DNA of 48,510 bases from Acidimicrobiia bacterium (GCA_017882905.1 JADGOO010000107.1:1-48510); one strand, 5' to 3'; positions 24,751 to 32,964 are shown, counted from the first letter of the stretch. Translations and numbers: made by a program. Notes: a model not told the origin generated them from the sequence alone.

Positions 24751-25945
24751 GAGGCTGACGGCGGGCGCGGCTGGGGCCGTGCTCGCCGCCGACGTGGCCG
24801 TCGGCCTTGCGAGCAGGGCACCTGGCGGGCTCACCGTCGTGGCGGCCGCTCTGGGCGCGTCGGTGGTGGCCACGGCCCTGCTGTACTCGATCCCCCGCCC
24901 GGCGCTGGCCAAGCTCGGCTTCCTCGTGGCGCTCGTGGCCGCCTGGCTGGTGCCGCAACGACCCGATCTGGGCAGCGCCGCGATCCTGGCGGCCCTGTTC
25001 GGGGCCGGCACGGGGCTGATCGCCGACCGGATCTCGGGCGAGCGGCGCCTCCCCGCCGCAACGGGTGCGCTCGCCATGGTGGCCCTCCTCGTCGTGCTCC
25101 GCCTCGCCGATGCCCGCCCGGCGATCCTCGTCGTGGGCCTGCTTGCGCTGCTCACCGGCACCATTTCCGTATCAGCGGCGCATCGTGGGTCGGGGCGGCG
25201 ACCAGGGGTGAGCGCGGGTGTTGGGATCCCGCTGACGTTGGTCACCGCACTGCTCACGGCCTACTTCGGAGCCAGCACTCCCGCCGCGGGCTGGTTCGGC
25301 GGCGGCGCCATACGCGGGCCGGTCGCCTCGGGGGAGGTCGCGCTCACCTTCGACGACGGACCCGACCTGGTGACCACGCCAGCCGTGATGCGCATCCTCG
25401 ATGCCGACCACATCGCCGGCACGTTCTTCATCGTCGGCAAGGCCCTCGACGCCGGCCCGCAAGAGGTCGCGATCGTCCGGGCCCTCATCGCGCACGGTCA
25501 TCTCATCGGGAACCACTCGTACCATCACGATCAGTGGCGGTGGCTCGACCCCCGCTACCCCGAGCTCGAACGCACCCAACTCGCATTCGCACGCGACATC
25601 GGGGTCTGCCCCGCCTGGTACCGACCACCGCACGGGCAACGCACGCCGTTCATCGCCCGTGTCGTCCACGACCACGGCATGCGCATGGCGATGTGGGACG
25701 ACTCAGCCGGCGACTGGGCGACCCGCGACGCGCACCTCGTGGCGCGTCGCGTCTTGCGTCGCGTGCGATCGGGCTCGATCATCGACCTCCACGACGGCCT
25801 CGACGGCAACCCGCTCGCGGACCGCAGCGTCGTGTCGGCCGCGCTGCCCGAGATCCTCGCGGGTCTGCGTGCCCGTCACCTGCGTCCGGTACGCCTCGAC
25901 GTTCTGCTGGGAGGCAAGTCGTCGATTCCGTGCCCGACCGTGTGA
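24737..25945 (+). CDS. Polysaccharide deacetylase (CE4/NodB) with N-terminal membrane domain
   Basis: About 402 residues. The N-terminal part (to about residue 190) is a string of hydrophobic helices that anchors the enzyme. The NodB domain follows with all motifs: ALTFDDGPD (Asp-Asp), NHSYHHDQW (metal histidines), YRPPHGQRTP, WDDSAGDW and IIDLHDGLDG. It should remove N- or O-acetyl groups from a surface glycan, acting outside the membrane. The start is uncertain: coding bias begins near GTG 24737, which lies in the right arm of palindromic copy B; GTG 24731 and GTG 24779 are alternatives, and none has a strong ribosome site. It converges with the GT2 gene, 19 nt apart. Confidence 0.8.
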   Translation: MTDASRLTAGAAGAVLAADVAVGLASRAPGGLTVVAAALGASVVATALLYSIPRPALAKLGFLVALVAAWLVPQRPDLGSAAILAALFGAGTGLIADRISGERRLPAATGALAMVALLVVLRLADARPAILVVGLLALLTGTISVSAAHRGSGRRPGVSAGVGIPLTLVTALLTAYFGASTPAAGWFGGGAIRGPVASGEVALTFDDGPDLVTTPAVMRILDADHIAGTFFIVGKALDAGPQEVAIVRALIAHGHLIGNHSYHHDQWRWLDPRYPELERTQLAFARDIGVCPAWYRPPHGQRTPFIARVVHDHGMRMAMWDDSAGDWATRDAHLVARRVLRRVRSGSIIDLHDGLDGNPLADRSVVSAALPEILAGLRARHLRPVRLDVLLGGKSSIPCPTV

Positions 25946-25964
25946 ACGAGACCAAGCGTGGCTG

Positions 25965-26789
25965 TCAGCGCGAGCGCGAACGTCGACGGGCCAGCACCGC
26001 ACTTGCGCCTGCGACGGTGGCGCCTGCGGCCGCGATCGGCGCCGCGGCGGCGAAGCGCGACCGTCGCCGCCACACCCGCCATGCGGCGACCGGGACAACG
26101 GCCATGTCGATCACGGCGTCGCGCATGCGGGTGCGCGAGCGGAACACGGGAACGCGCACGAGATGGTCGTTGCGGACGCGATACCCGAGCCGGCACAGCA
26201 CCACCGCCACTTCGACGGTCTCGCTGTACTTGTAACCCTGGTAGTAGTCGAGCGCGTGCGCCAACGCGCCCAGTCGAAAGATGCGGTACCCGGACTCGAC
26301 GTCGTGGAGCGGTGAACCCGCCCACACGGTCGCCCATGAGCTCATCACCCAGTTGCCGAAGCGCTTGAACGCCGGGTACCCGGTGAGGTCGCGCCGGGCC
26401 AGCATCGCGTCGAGGTGCTCGTCGATCGTGATGCGCGTGAGCGTCTCGAGCACTTCGAGGTCGTGCTGCCCGTCGGCGTCGACGGTGAACACCAGGTCGT
26501 CGGCGTCGAGCTCTCCCGCCTGCAATCGTGCGCGCAAGTCGGTGAGCGCGAGGTAATACGCCTCCGACATGCCCTGGTTCACGTCGTGCCACAGCAACCG
26601 GCAGTTCGGGTGACCGGGCAGCCAACGCTGCACCTCACCCCGTGTGCCGTCGGTAGAACCGTCGTCGACGACCACGAGCTCGTCGACGAGCGGATAGAGC
26701 GTGGCGAGCACGCGAACGACCGTCGGTTCCTCGTTGTACGCAGGTACGACCGCGATGCGTCGCGGTGCCCGCCGCCCGGCGTTCGTCAC
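25965..26789 (-). CDS. Family 2 glycosyltransferase
   Basis: A 274-residue GT-A fold enzyme. Motifs are AVVPAYNEEPTVVRVL, VVVDDGSTDGT, FTVDADGQHD (DxD) near residue 105, and LHDVESGYRIFRLGA. It ends with a basic tail after a hydrophobic stretch (about residues 235-265) that could tether it to the membrane. It is related to polyprenyl-phosphate sugar synthases and polysaccharide glycosyltransferases; the sugar is unknown. The GTG start at 26789 overlaps the epimerase stop (GTGA). It is last in the DegT-epimerase-GT2 operon, which suggests that the sugar made by the first two enzymes is passed to this one. Confidence 0.82.
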   Translation of the reverse strand: MTNAGRRAPRRIAVVPAYNEEPTVVRVLATLYPLVDELVVVDDGSTDGTRGEVQRWLPGHPNCRLLWHDVNQGMSEAYYLALTDLRARLQAGELDADDLVFTVDADGQHDLEVLETLTRITIDEHLDAMLARRDLTGYPAFKRFGNWVMSSWATVWAGSPLHDVESGYRIFRLGALAHALDYYQGYKYSETVEVAVVLCRLGYRVRNDHLVRVPVFRSRTRMRDAVIDMAVVPVAAWRVWRRRSRFAAAAPIAAAGATVAGASAVLARRRSRSR

Positions 26790-27706
26790 GAGCTCGGCCG
26801 GTCCTTGTACCACGCAATCGTCCGCGCCAGCCCCGACTCGAAGGTGTGCGCCGGCGACCAACCGAGCTCCTCGCGTGCCCGGTCGCTGCGCACCTTTCGG
26901 GCGCGGTAGTCGCCCGGGCGCGGCGGCCCGAACGTGACCTCGGTGTCGCCGACGAGACGACCGACTGTCTCGGCGAGCTGGCGGATCGTGATCGCCTCGC
27001 TCGCCTCCAAGTTGTACGTGCGATTCTCAGCCGCCTTGGCCAACGCGAGCGGGTGCGCGGCGGCCAGGTCTTCGACGTAGACGAACGTTCGCTCCTGCGA
27101 GCCGTCGCCGTCGATCTTCAGCGCCTCACCACGCATCGCGCGTTCGATGAACGCAGCGATCACGAGATCGCTGCGCATGCGGGGACCGAACGGGATGCCG
27201 TAGCGCAACACCGTGTACGGCCGCCCGAAGAGACTGGCGTAGTCGGCGCACAGCATCTCCGATGCGATCTTCTCCGTCGCGTAGATGTGGCGCACAGTGT
27301 TGAGATCGAACAAGGTCGTCTCGTCGACCATCATCTCGCGCGTTGCCGAGTACACCCACACGGTGCTCGACAGGATCACGCGTCCGGTGTCGGCGCGGCG
27401 CCCGGCTTCGAGGACGCGGGCAGTGCCGACGATGTTCAGCTCGACGCTGAGCGCCGGGTCGGCGACGACATCGTTGACGTCGGCCATCGCGGCGAGGTGG
27501 AACACGGGTCCGACGCCCTTCAAGGCGTCGGTGAGGGTGTCCTGGTCGAGCATGTCGACCTCCGCCCACTCGGCCGCTTCCTGGAGCGGCGGGCGGGCAT
27601 CGATCACGCGGACACGATGTCCGGCATGGAGCAGGGCGTCGACGACGTGCGAGCCGACGAAGCCACTGCCGCCGGTGACGGCGACGATCTCTTCGGGGTT
27701 GGTCAC
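26786..27706 (-). CDS. NAD-dependent epimerase/dehydratase (extended SDR, nucleotide-sugar type)
   Basis: A 306-residue SDR. It has the Rossmann motif AVTGGSGFVGSHVVDAL, the catalytic Ser region RVILSSTVWVYSA, and the YxxxK pair in RHIYATEKIASE. LRYGIPFGPRMRSDLV and the RTFVYVEDLAAAH block are typical of nucleotide-sugar 4-epimerases/dehydratases. The GTG start at 27706 has an AGGAAG ribosome site 6 nt upstream. It lies 22 nt after the DegT aminotransferase gene and overlaps the GT2 gene by 4 nt, so it probably works on the same NDP-sugar. Confidence 0.85.
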   Translation of the reverse strand: MTNPEEIVAVTGGSGFVGSHVVDALLHAGHRVRVIDARPPLQEAAEWAEVDMLDQDTLTDALKGVGPVFHLAAMADVNDVVADPALSVELNIVGTARVLEAGRRADTGRVILSSTVWVYSATREMMVDETTLFDLNTVRHIYATEKIASEMLCADYASLFGRPYTVLRYGIPFGPRMRSDLVIAAFIERAMRGEALKIDGDGSQERTFVYVEDLAAAHPLALAKAAENRTYNLEASEAITIRQLAETVGRLVGDTEVTFGPPRPGDYRARKVRSDRAREELGWSPAHTFESGLARTIAWYKDRPSS

Positions 27707-27728
27707 GATCGCTTCCTTGCGTCGGGGA

Positions 27729-28892
27729 TCACGTTGCGGCGACGGGGCCCGGACCGACGCCGGACTCCGCACCCAGACGGTGCAACGCGGCGGCGAACGA
27801 CTCCACCACGTAGTCGGCGTCGGCGTCGGACAGCGCAGGGTAGAGCGGCAAGCACACGTGCCGCGCGCACAACCACTCGGCACCGGCCAACACGGTCGCT
27901 TCGTCGACGAGATGCGCGAACACCGGCTGGTGATGCAACGGCGTGTCGTACACCTCGCCCGACAGACCCACCTCGTACTCGTCGCGGAGCAACTGCTTGA
28001 GCGCGGTGCGCTCCACACCGTCGGGCAGGAACACGACGTACTTGTAGTAGTTGCAGTGCGCACCTGCAGGGATCGCAAGCGTCTCGATGCCGAGCGTTGC
28101 GAGCGCTTCGTCGTAGCGCCGAGCGAGCTCCTGGCGACGAGCAATGAACTCATCGAGTCGCCCGAGTTGCGACAGCACGATCGCGGCGTGCGGTTCGCTC
28201 ATGCGCCAGTTGTGACCGAGGCGCGTGTGGAAGTTCGCGTGGAAGCCGGCCTTGCCTTGATCGCGATAGACGCCGGCCTCTTCGGCAATGCGGTCGTCAT
28301 TGGTGACGATCATGCCGCCTTCGCCGCCCGCGATCACCTTCGTCGGATAGAAGGAGAACGACGCGGCGACACCGAACGTGCCGGCAGAGCGGCCGTCGAG
28401 CGCGCTGCCGTGCGCGTGCGCAGCATCCTCGACGAGATGGATGCCCTCGGCTTCGCAGAGCGCTTCGAGCTCGGGCATCGCCGAGGTGATGAGACCGCCG
28501 ATGTGCACGACGATCAACGCTGCCGTGTCGGGCCCGACGAGTCGGGCCGCGTCGGCCGGGTCGATCGCCATCGTCGTCGGGTCGCAGTCGACGAAGCGAA
28601 CACGCGCACCGGCGTGGAGCGCGGCCGCCGCGGTGGCGAAGAACGTGTTCGCGGGCACGAGCACTTCACGGCCGGCGACGTCGAGCGAGCGCAAGATGAT
28701 CTCGAGCGCGCTCGTGCCGCTGTTCACCGCGACGGCATGGCGAACCTGATGCCTCTCGGCGAAGGCGGCTTCGAGCTCACGCCCGATGGGGCCGAGGGTG
28801 AGCTGGCCGGAGACCATCGCGGCATCGATGCGGGCCAGGACGGCCGCCCGATCGTCCGCAGGAAACAGGATTCGGGCTGGCGGCACGCGCAT
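27729..28892 (-). CDS. DegT/DnrJ/EryC1/StrS aminotransferase (sugar aminotransferase)
   Basis: A 387-residue PLP enzyme. The PLP-binding lysine is in the normal place (SFYPTKVIAGGEGGMI), and NSGTSALEIILRSL, VPANTFFATAAAAL and HLVEDAAHAHGS are all present. It should transfer an amino group to a keto-sugar nucleotide. ATG 28892 follows TAGATT by 8 nt without a ribosome site, suggesting a leaderless transcript for this three-gene operon. Contrast the DegT homologue at 43443, which lacks the lysine. Copy C of the palindromic element lies 62 nt upstream. Confidence 0.87.
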   Translation of the reverse strand: MRVPPARILFPADDRAAVLARIDAAMVSGQLTLGPIGRELEAAFAERHQVRHAVAVNSGTSALEIILRSLDVAGREVLVPANTFFATAAAALHAGARVRFVDCDPTTMAIDPADAARLVGPDTAALIVVHIGGLITSAMPELEALCEAEGIHLVEDAAHAHGSALDGRSAGTFGVAASFSFYPTKVIAGGEGGMIVTNDDRIAEEAGVYRDQGKAGFHANFHTRLGHNWRMSEPHAAIVLSQLGRLDEFIARRQELARRYDEALATLGIETLAIPAGAHCNYYKYVVFLPDGVERTALKQLLRDEYEVGLSGEVYDTPLHHQPVFAHLVDEATVLAGAEWLCARHVCLPLYPALSDADADYVVESFAAALHRLGAESGVGPGPVAAT

Positions 28893-28953
28893 GGCGGGGC
28901 AATCTACTGGGCGCATCACCCGAAGTGGGGGTTTGGGCGCCCGCCGCACAACC

Positions 28954-28996
28954 GATGCGCCGCTCACCCGGACATCTGGCGGGCGCCCAGCGCACC
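28954..28996 (+). repeat. 43-bp palindromic element, copy C (degenerate right arm)
   Basis: The left arm GATGCGCCGCTCACCCG and the first loop bases GACATC match copy B closely. The right arm CGGGCGCCCAGCGCACC keeps 11 of 17 consensus bases. It sits between the divergent DegT and AbiEi/Vsr-like genes. Confidence 0.65.
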
Positions 28997-29048
28997 CGGC
29001 TGCGGGTCCCGGCGCTTCCTGTCACACCCGGCGGGATTGCTGGTCGGT

Positions 29049-29996
29049 ATGCGCCACCTCTGCGAGTTGCATCTTGGCCGTCTCGGCGAAGCCCATTTCG
29101 GCGTCGTCGGGCGGCAGGAACTGCTCGACACCGGGATCAGCCGACACCAGGTGGAGCACCTCGTGCGCACCGGACGGCTCGTGCGCCTGTTCACCTCGGT
29201 GTACCGGTTGGCCGGTTGCCCGACGTCCTCACGCCAGATGCTCTATGCGGCGACCCTCGCCGCTAGGACCTGGGGCGCGGCATCGCATCGCAGCGCCGCC
29301 GCGCTCCATGGCCTGCCCGGTGGAACCGACGAGGTCACCGAGGTCGTAGCGTTCCGCTGGCGACGCAAGGCTGCGACGGCCATCGTGGCCCACGAGACGT
29401 ATCTCGTGGCACCGATCGATTTCACCGTCGTCGACGGCATTCCCGTCACCTCAGTGACGCGCACACTGTGCGACCTCGGGATCTCGGTACGCCTCGGGCA
29501 CATCAGTGCGGCGACCCTCGAAGCCGCCATCGAGGAGGCGATCCGCCGCGGGCAGACGTCGCCGGAACGAATCGGGACGACCTTGGAGCGCCTCGGTGGC
29601 GCCTGGCGGCCGGGCGCCGAACACGTCGAACGTGCACTAAAGCGCTTCCTGCCCGCCATGTCACGAGCCGACAGTCGAGCCGAGGTCGAGCTGGTGCGGA
29701 TCCTGCACGACGCCGGCCATACCGACGTCGTCACGCAGCACCCGGCTCGCGTGAGCCCGAACCTGACCCTGCGTCTCGACACCTACTTGCCCGGGTTGCG
29801 AGTCGCGCCAGAGTTCGACTCGTACCGATACCACGGCGGACGATTGGTGCACTTGCGTGACGCCAACCGATCGATCTTGTTGGCGGGCGTGAAGATCCTT
29901 CGGCTGCCCATCACCGACGACGAGCTCGCCGCCGGATGCCCGACGCTCCTCGCGACCCTTGGCGCGCTGCAAGCCGACCGTGCGCACGCCCCATGA
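29049..29996 (+). CDS. AbiEi-like winged-helix protein with Vsr/DUF559-type endonuclease domain
   Basis: A 315-residue protein. Residues 1-60 resemble the AbiEi N-terminal winged helix (VVGRQELLDTGISRHQVEHL, then GRLVRLFTSVYRLAG). The middle carries SHRSAAALHGLPGG and the TSVTRTLCDLGI segment common to these proteins. The last 90 residues look like a Vsr-type PD-(D/E)xK nuclease: an Asp in LRLDTYLPGLRV, Glu and Asp in APEFDSYRYHG, then RDANRSILLAGVKILRL. Such genes are common in actinobacteria and annotated as type IV antitoxin/DUF559; their role is not established. No AbiEii toxin is adjacent. Copies C and D of the 43-bp element flank the gene at 52 and 14 nt, probably in opposite orientation. 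ATG 29049 has no clear ribosome site. Confidence 0.72.
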   Translation: MRHLCELHLGRLGEAHFGVVGRQELLDTGISRHQVEHLVRTGRLVRLFTSVYRLAGCPTSSRQMLYAATLAARTWGAASHRSAAALHGLPGGTDEVTEVVAFRWRRKAATAIVAHETYLVAPIDFTVVDGIPVTSVTRTLCDLGISVRLGHISAATLEAAIEEAIRRGQTSPERIGTTLERLGGAWRPGAEHVERALKRFLPAMSRADSRAEVELVRILHDAGHTDVVTQHPARVSPNLTLRLDTYLPGLRVAPEFDSYRYHGGRLVHLRDANRSILLAGVKILRLPITDDELAAGCPTLLATLGALQADRAHAP

Positions 29997-30010
29997 CCGC
30001 ATTGGCCATT

Positions 30011-30053
30011 GATGCGTCGCTCACCCGCGTGATCTCCGGGCGAGCGACGCATC
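30011..30053 (-). repeat. 43-bp palindromic element, copy D
   Basis: The arms GATGCGTCGCTCACCCG and CGGGCGAGCGACGCATC pair at 16 of 17 positions around a 9-nt loop. Loop comparison favours the minus orientation (38 of 43 matches to the idealised element against 35). It lies between two convergent genes, where it could also act as a bidirectional terminator. Confidence 0.88.
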
Positions 30054-30068
30054 GGAGGGGTGCGGCGG

Positions 30069-31274
30069 TCATTCTCTGACGAGCAGGAGGGCTCCGCACG
30101 TGTTGCCACCACCGGCCGCAATCGCGCCGATCTCCACATCGCGCGGGATCTGCCGGGCCCCGGCTTCGCCCCACATCTGCGTCGCGCCTTCGTGCAGGAA
30201 GCCGTATCCGTGCAGCCGCCCGGCCGAGAGCTGTCCACCGTGCGTGTTGAGCGGCAGCTCGCCGTCGCGAGCGATCCGCTCACCTCCTTCGATGAACGGC
30301 CCGCTCTCCCCCACCTTGCAGAACCCGAGCGCTTCGATCCAGCTCATCGTGAGGAACGAGAAGCCGTCGTAGGCCTGCAGCATCTGCACGTCGCTCGGCT
30401 TCAGATCGGTCCGCGTCCAGAGCTGGGCCGCCGCGTCACGATTCGCCATCGTCGACAGGTCGTCGAACTGGTCCCAGCTCGGACGGCCGTGGATCGCCGA
30501 ACCGACGGCCTCGACGCGCAGCGGCGTGTTGCGCAGGTCGCGCGCCCGGTCGAGGCGAGACACGATCACGGCAGTACCGCCGTCGCACGGGACGTCACAG
30601 TCGTAGAGACCGAACGGCGTCGAGACCATGCGAGCCGACAGGTAGTCGTCCATCGTCATCGGCTCTGTGTAGATCGCCTTGGGGTTCAACGCGGCGTTGC
30701 GGCGTGCATTGAGCGCGATCCAGGCGAGCTGCTCGCGGGTCGTGCCGTAGAGGTGCATGTGACGTTGGGCGAACATCCCGATCCACGTCGCGGCACTGGG
30801 CGCGGAGAACACGAGGTTCCACTCCATGAAGCCGCTGGCCTTGCTGGGTCCACCGCCGCTGGGCATCACCGCCGCTCGCCCCTTCTGGCCTTGCGCGCTC
30901 CCCTCCCAGACGGAGCGGAAACAGAGCACGTGATTGGCGAGACCGCTCGCCACCGCGAGGCATGCGTTGATGACGGAACCGAGCTGTCCCGATGTCTCGA
31001 GGCCGCCGCTGTACCAACCGCAGTTGAGCCGCAGCGCGTCGATCACGTCGTAGGCGCCCGCGCCGGTGAACCCGGGCGGCATCGCCAACGAGCCTGGGTA
31101 GGTGGATAGGCCGTCGATGTCCTTGGTCGTCAGCCCGGCGTGGTCGATGGCCGCGAGACACGCGTCGAGCGTGAGCTCCATCGGATCGCGAAAGAGGCGT
31201 CGACCCACGTCGGACTGGCCCACGCCGGTGATGCACGCGCGCTTCTCGATGTAGGTGTCGCTTGCGAGCGCCAC
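30069..31274 (-). CDS. Thiolase-fold lipid-transfer-type protein, probable acyl-CoA retro-aldolase (Ltp2-like)
   Basis: A 401-residue thiolase-superfamily protein. The usual nucleophilic cysteine motif (NCSTG-like) is replaced by LETSGQLGSV near residue 95, so normal thiolysis is unlikely. The C-terminal block reads THGGQLSAGRLHGYGF, as in actinobacterial lipid-transfer proteins. Tyr302 (AYDGFSF) and Tyr357 (LHGYGF) are candidates for the tyrosines used by Ltp2-type steroid aldolases (inference; needs alignment). Those aldolases require a DUF35 partner, and a DUF35 gene sits 3 nt upstream. The GTG start at 31274 has GGAGG 8 nt before it. It is the last gene of the MaoC-DUF35-AhpD-like-DUF35-thiolase operon. 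Confidence 0.78.
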   Translation of the reverse strand: MALASDTYIEKRACITGVGQSDVGRRLFRDPMELTLDACLAAIDHAGLTTKDIDGLSTYPGSLAMPPGFTGAGAYDVIDALRLNCGWYSGGLETSGQLGSVINACLAVASGLANHVLCFRSVWEGSAQGQKGRAAVMPSGGGPSKASGFMEWNLVFSAPSAATWIGMFAQRHMHLYGTTREQLAWIALNARRNAALNPKAIYTEPMTMDDYLSARMVSTPFGLYDCDVPCDGGTAVIVSRLDRARDLRNTPLRVEAVGSAIHGRPSWDQFDDLSTMANRDAAAQLWTRTDLKPSDVQMLQAYDGFSFLTMSWIEALGFCKVGESGPFIEGGERIARDGELPLNTHGGQLSAGRLHGYGFLHEGATQMWGEAGARQIPRDVEIGAIAAGGGNTCGALLLVRE

Positions 31275-31277
31275 GGA

Positions 31278-31715
31278 TCAGGCCTCCGGGTCGGGTTCGA
31301 ACAGAGGGATCCAGACGTCGCCCTCCGGGTCGGGATGATGTTCGAACGTGACGCGCAGACGCATACCGATGCGGATCTCGTCGTGTGGGCAGTGCACGAG
31401 GTTCGTCGTGAGGCGCACCGACGGCTGTTCCACGATCTCGATGATCGCCACCACGTACGGCAGTTCCGGCCCGGGCATCCACGCCTGATGGTTGATCGAG
31501 TACGTGGTGAGCGTGGCCCGTCCCGACACGGCTTCCACGGCGAGGTTCTTCGAATGGCACATCGGGCAGATCGGCGACGGCGGGTGCACGAAGTACTGAC
31601 AGTCCTGGCACCGCCAGAAGCGCAGCTCACCGCGCTCACCGCCCTGCCAGAACTCGCGATTGCGGTCGGTGAGCTTGGGCAGTATGCGGAACGGCACCTC
31701 AGCGGTGTCGGACAA
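31278..31715 (-). CDS. Zn-ribbon/OB-fold protein (DUF35), probable aldolase partner
   Basis: A 145-residue DUF35 protein. Zinc-ribbon cysteines are in CQDCQYFVHPPSPICPMC, followed by an OB-fold domain (AVSGRATLTTYSINHQAW to MRLRVTFEHH). DUF35 proteins bind thiolase-fold enzymes; in the steroid pathway ChsH2-DUF35 activates the Ltp2 aldolase. The position directly before the thiolase-like gene (3 nt gap) fits that role. The TTG start at 31715 is favoured by GAGGAG 7 nt upstream. Confidence 0.82.
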   Translation of the reverse strand: MSDTAEVPFRILPKLTDRNREFWQGGERGELRFWRCQDCQYFVHPPSPICPMCHSKNLAVEAVSGRATLTTYSINHQAWMPGPELPYVVAIIEIVEQPSVRLTTNLVHCPHDEIRIGMRLRVTFEHHPDPEGDVWIPLFEPDPEA

Positions 31716-31728
31716 CGGGTCGCTCCTC

Positions 31729-32070
31729 TCAGTCGCGCTCGGCGTCGCGCGCCGCTTCGTATCCGGCCCGCGCGTGCGGGATCGATTCGACGGCCGCCAG
31801 CACGCCGCTGCCGGGCATCGTGAGCATGATCGAGCCGAGGATCTCTTCCCACGACGCGCCGACCTCGTGCGCGAGCTGTGCATGTCGCTGCACACCTTCG
31901 GGGTTGCGCATGATGACCGTCACGACCATGCGAATGAGCTCGTGGGTCTTACGGTCGGGCGCAGTGAGCGAGTCGATGGCCGACATCCACGAGCTCTGCG
32001 CATCGTGCAGGGCCGGGAACACCTCGTGGAGGGGGCCTTCGAACGGGAAGTTCCAGTCGCGCTGCTCCAT
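31729..32070 (-). CDS. Carboxymuconolactone decarboxylase/AhpD-like protein without CxxC
   Basis: A 113-residue, mostly helical protein. The recognisable part is GVQRHAQLAHEVGASWEEILGS, the CMD/AhpD helix pair. The redox cysteines of AhpD are absent and the protein has no cysteine, so peroxidase-type chemistry is unlikely. Its role in the operon is unknown; it lies between two DUF35 genes with gaps of 10 and 13 nt. ATG 32070 lacks a clear ribosome site and may depend on coupling. Confidence 0.7.
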   Translation of the reverse strand: MEQRDWNFPFEGPLHEVFPALHDAQSSWMSAIDSLTAPDRKTHELIRMVVTVIMRNPEGVQRHAQLAHEVGASWEEILGSIMLTMPGSGVLAAVESIPHARAGYEAARDAERD

Positions 32071-32080
32071 GACGCGGAGG

Positions 32081-32488
32081 TTATGCCGCGCCCGCGGGAG
32101 CGAACACGGGGATCGTCACACCCTCACCGACGTCGCGGAACTGCACCGTGAGGTGCATTCCGATCTGCAACGCATCGAAGTCGCAGTCGACCACGTTGGT
32201 CATCATGCGCGGACCTTCGGCCAGGTCGACGACGGCCGCGACGTACGGCACCCGTTCGGGGAACGGCGGGAGGTCGTTGACCCGAACGATCGAGTACGTG
32301 TAGAGGGTGGCGCGGCCGCTGGCGTCTTCCCACTGCACGTCGGTGCTCCAGCAGTGCGGACAGAACGGGCGCGGATAGAAGTGCGCTTTGGTGCACGAAG
32401 CGCACCGCTTGACGAGCAGACGATGCTCGGCGACGGCGTCCCACCACGGGGCCGTGTCGAAGTCGGGTGAGGGCAGGTCGAACCGCAC
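32081..32488 (-). CDS. Zn-ribbon/OB-fold protein (DUF35), second copy
   Basis: A 135-residue DUF35 protein with CASCTKAHFYPRPFCPHC as the zinc ribbon and an OB domain (ASGRATLYTYSIVRV to LTVQFRDVGE). The layout FDTAPWWDAVAEHRLLVKRC before the ribbon is standard. GGAGG lies 9 nt before GTG 32488 and 3 nt before GTG 32494; I took the former. It follows the MaoC gene, so it may belong with the hydratase, as ChsH2 combines MaoC and DUF35 parts in one chain in mycobacteria (inference). Confidence 0.82.
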   Translation of the reverse strand: MRFDLPSPDFDTAPWWDAVAEHRLLVKRCASCTKAHFYPRPFCPHCWSTDVQWEDASGRATLYTYSIVRVNDLPPFPERVPYVAAVVDLAEGPRMMTNVVDCDFDALQIGMHLTVQFRDVGEGVTIPVFAPAGAA

Positions 32489-32503
32489 GGTCACCGTCCT
32501 CCC

Positions 32504-32546
32504 GATGCGTCGTTCACCGTCATGAACGGCTGGGGAGCAGCGCAAC
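32504..32546 (-). repeat. 43-bp palindromic element, copy E (decayed)
   Basis: The left arm GATGCGTCGTTCACCGT is well kept. The right arm CTGGGGAGCAGCGCAAC keeps 12 of 17 consensus bases and forms the last codons of the MaoC gene. Orientation cannot be decided from the loop. Confidence 0.5.
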
Positions 32547-32942
32547 GGCCTCACCGGTGATCTTCGGCTCGCCGTCCTGGTTGGTGACGGCGCACTCGAG
32601 CACCACCTCGTGCGCTTCGGGCCGGAGCTCCTTGACGACGACGCTCGTGGTGAGCACCTCGCCCGGCCAGGTCTGGCGCGTGAAGCGCACCTGGTACCGG
32701 CGCAGCGCCCCGATGCCGACGAAGTTCGTGATCGCGGTGGCCAGGAGCCCGGCGGTGAACATGCCGTGTCCGAACACGCTCGGCAGACCGGCGCCCTGGG
32801 CAGCCACCTCGTCGTGGTGCATGGGATTGAAGTCGCCCGAGGCGCCGGCGTACATGACCAGGTCGGTCCGGGTGAGGGTGTGGCGCACGGGTTCGCCCGC
32901 CGCACCGTCGGCGACGTCCTCGAAGTACAGGGGGGCAGCCAT
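32520..32942 (-). CDS. MaoC-like enoyl-CoA hydratase (hot-dog fold)
   Basis: A 140-residue single hot-dog domain. The hydratase-2 motif is seen in YAGASGDFNPMHHDEVAAQ, containing the catalytic Asp and His, followed by PSVFGHGMFTAGLLA. It should hydrate a trans-2-enoyl-CoA, the step between an acyl-CoA dehydrogenase and an aldolase. It leads the five-gene operon ending at 30069. ATG 32942 is preferred: CAATCT is 8 nt upstream and TTGACA 18 bp before that, while ATG 32975 lies inside the -35/operator. The C-terminal codons overlap decayed palindromic copy E. Confidence 0.83.
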   Translation of the reverse strand: MAAPLYFEDVADGAAGEPVRHTLTRTDLVMYAGASGDFNPMHHDEVAAQGAGLPSVFGHGMFTAGLLATAITNFVGIGALRRYQVRFTRQTWPGEVLTTSVVVKELRPEAHEVVLECAVTNQDGEPKITGEAVALLPSRS

Positions 32943-32964
32943 CAGCGGCGAGATTGGCCGTGAA

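Noticed and set aside
26754-26796. A further copy of the palindromic element beginning GATGCGTCGC in the GT2 gene
   Set aside because: Only the first ten bases match; the loop and right arm do not, and the bases are explained by the GT2 coding sequence.
29049-29996. Complete AbiE type IV toxin-antitoxin system
   Set aside because: No AbiEii-like nucleotidyltransferase toxin follows; the next gene is a convergent thiolase-like gene, and the protein carries its own nuclease-like domain.
30069-31274. Ordinary acetyl-CoA acetyltransferase
   Set aside because: The nucleophilic cysteine motif is replaced by ETSG and the C-terminal histidine motif is altered, so thiolytic activity is doubtful.
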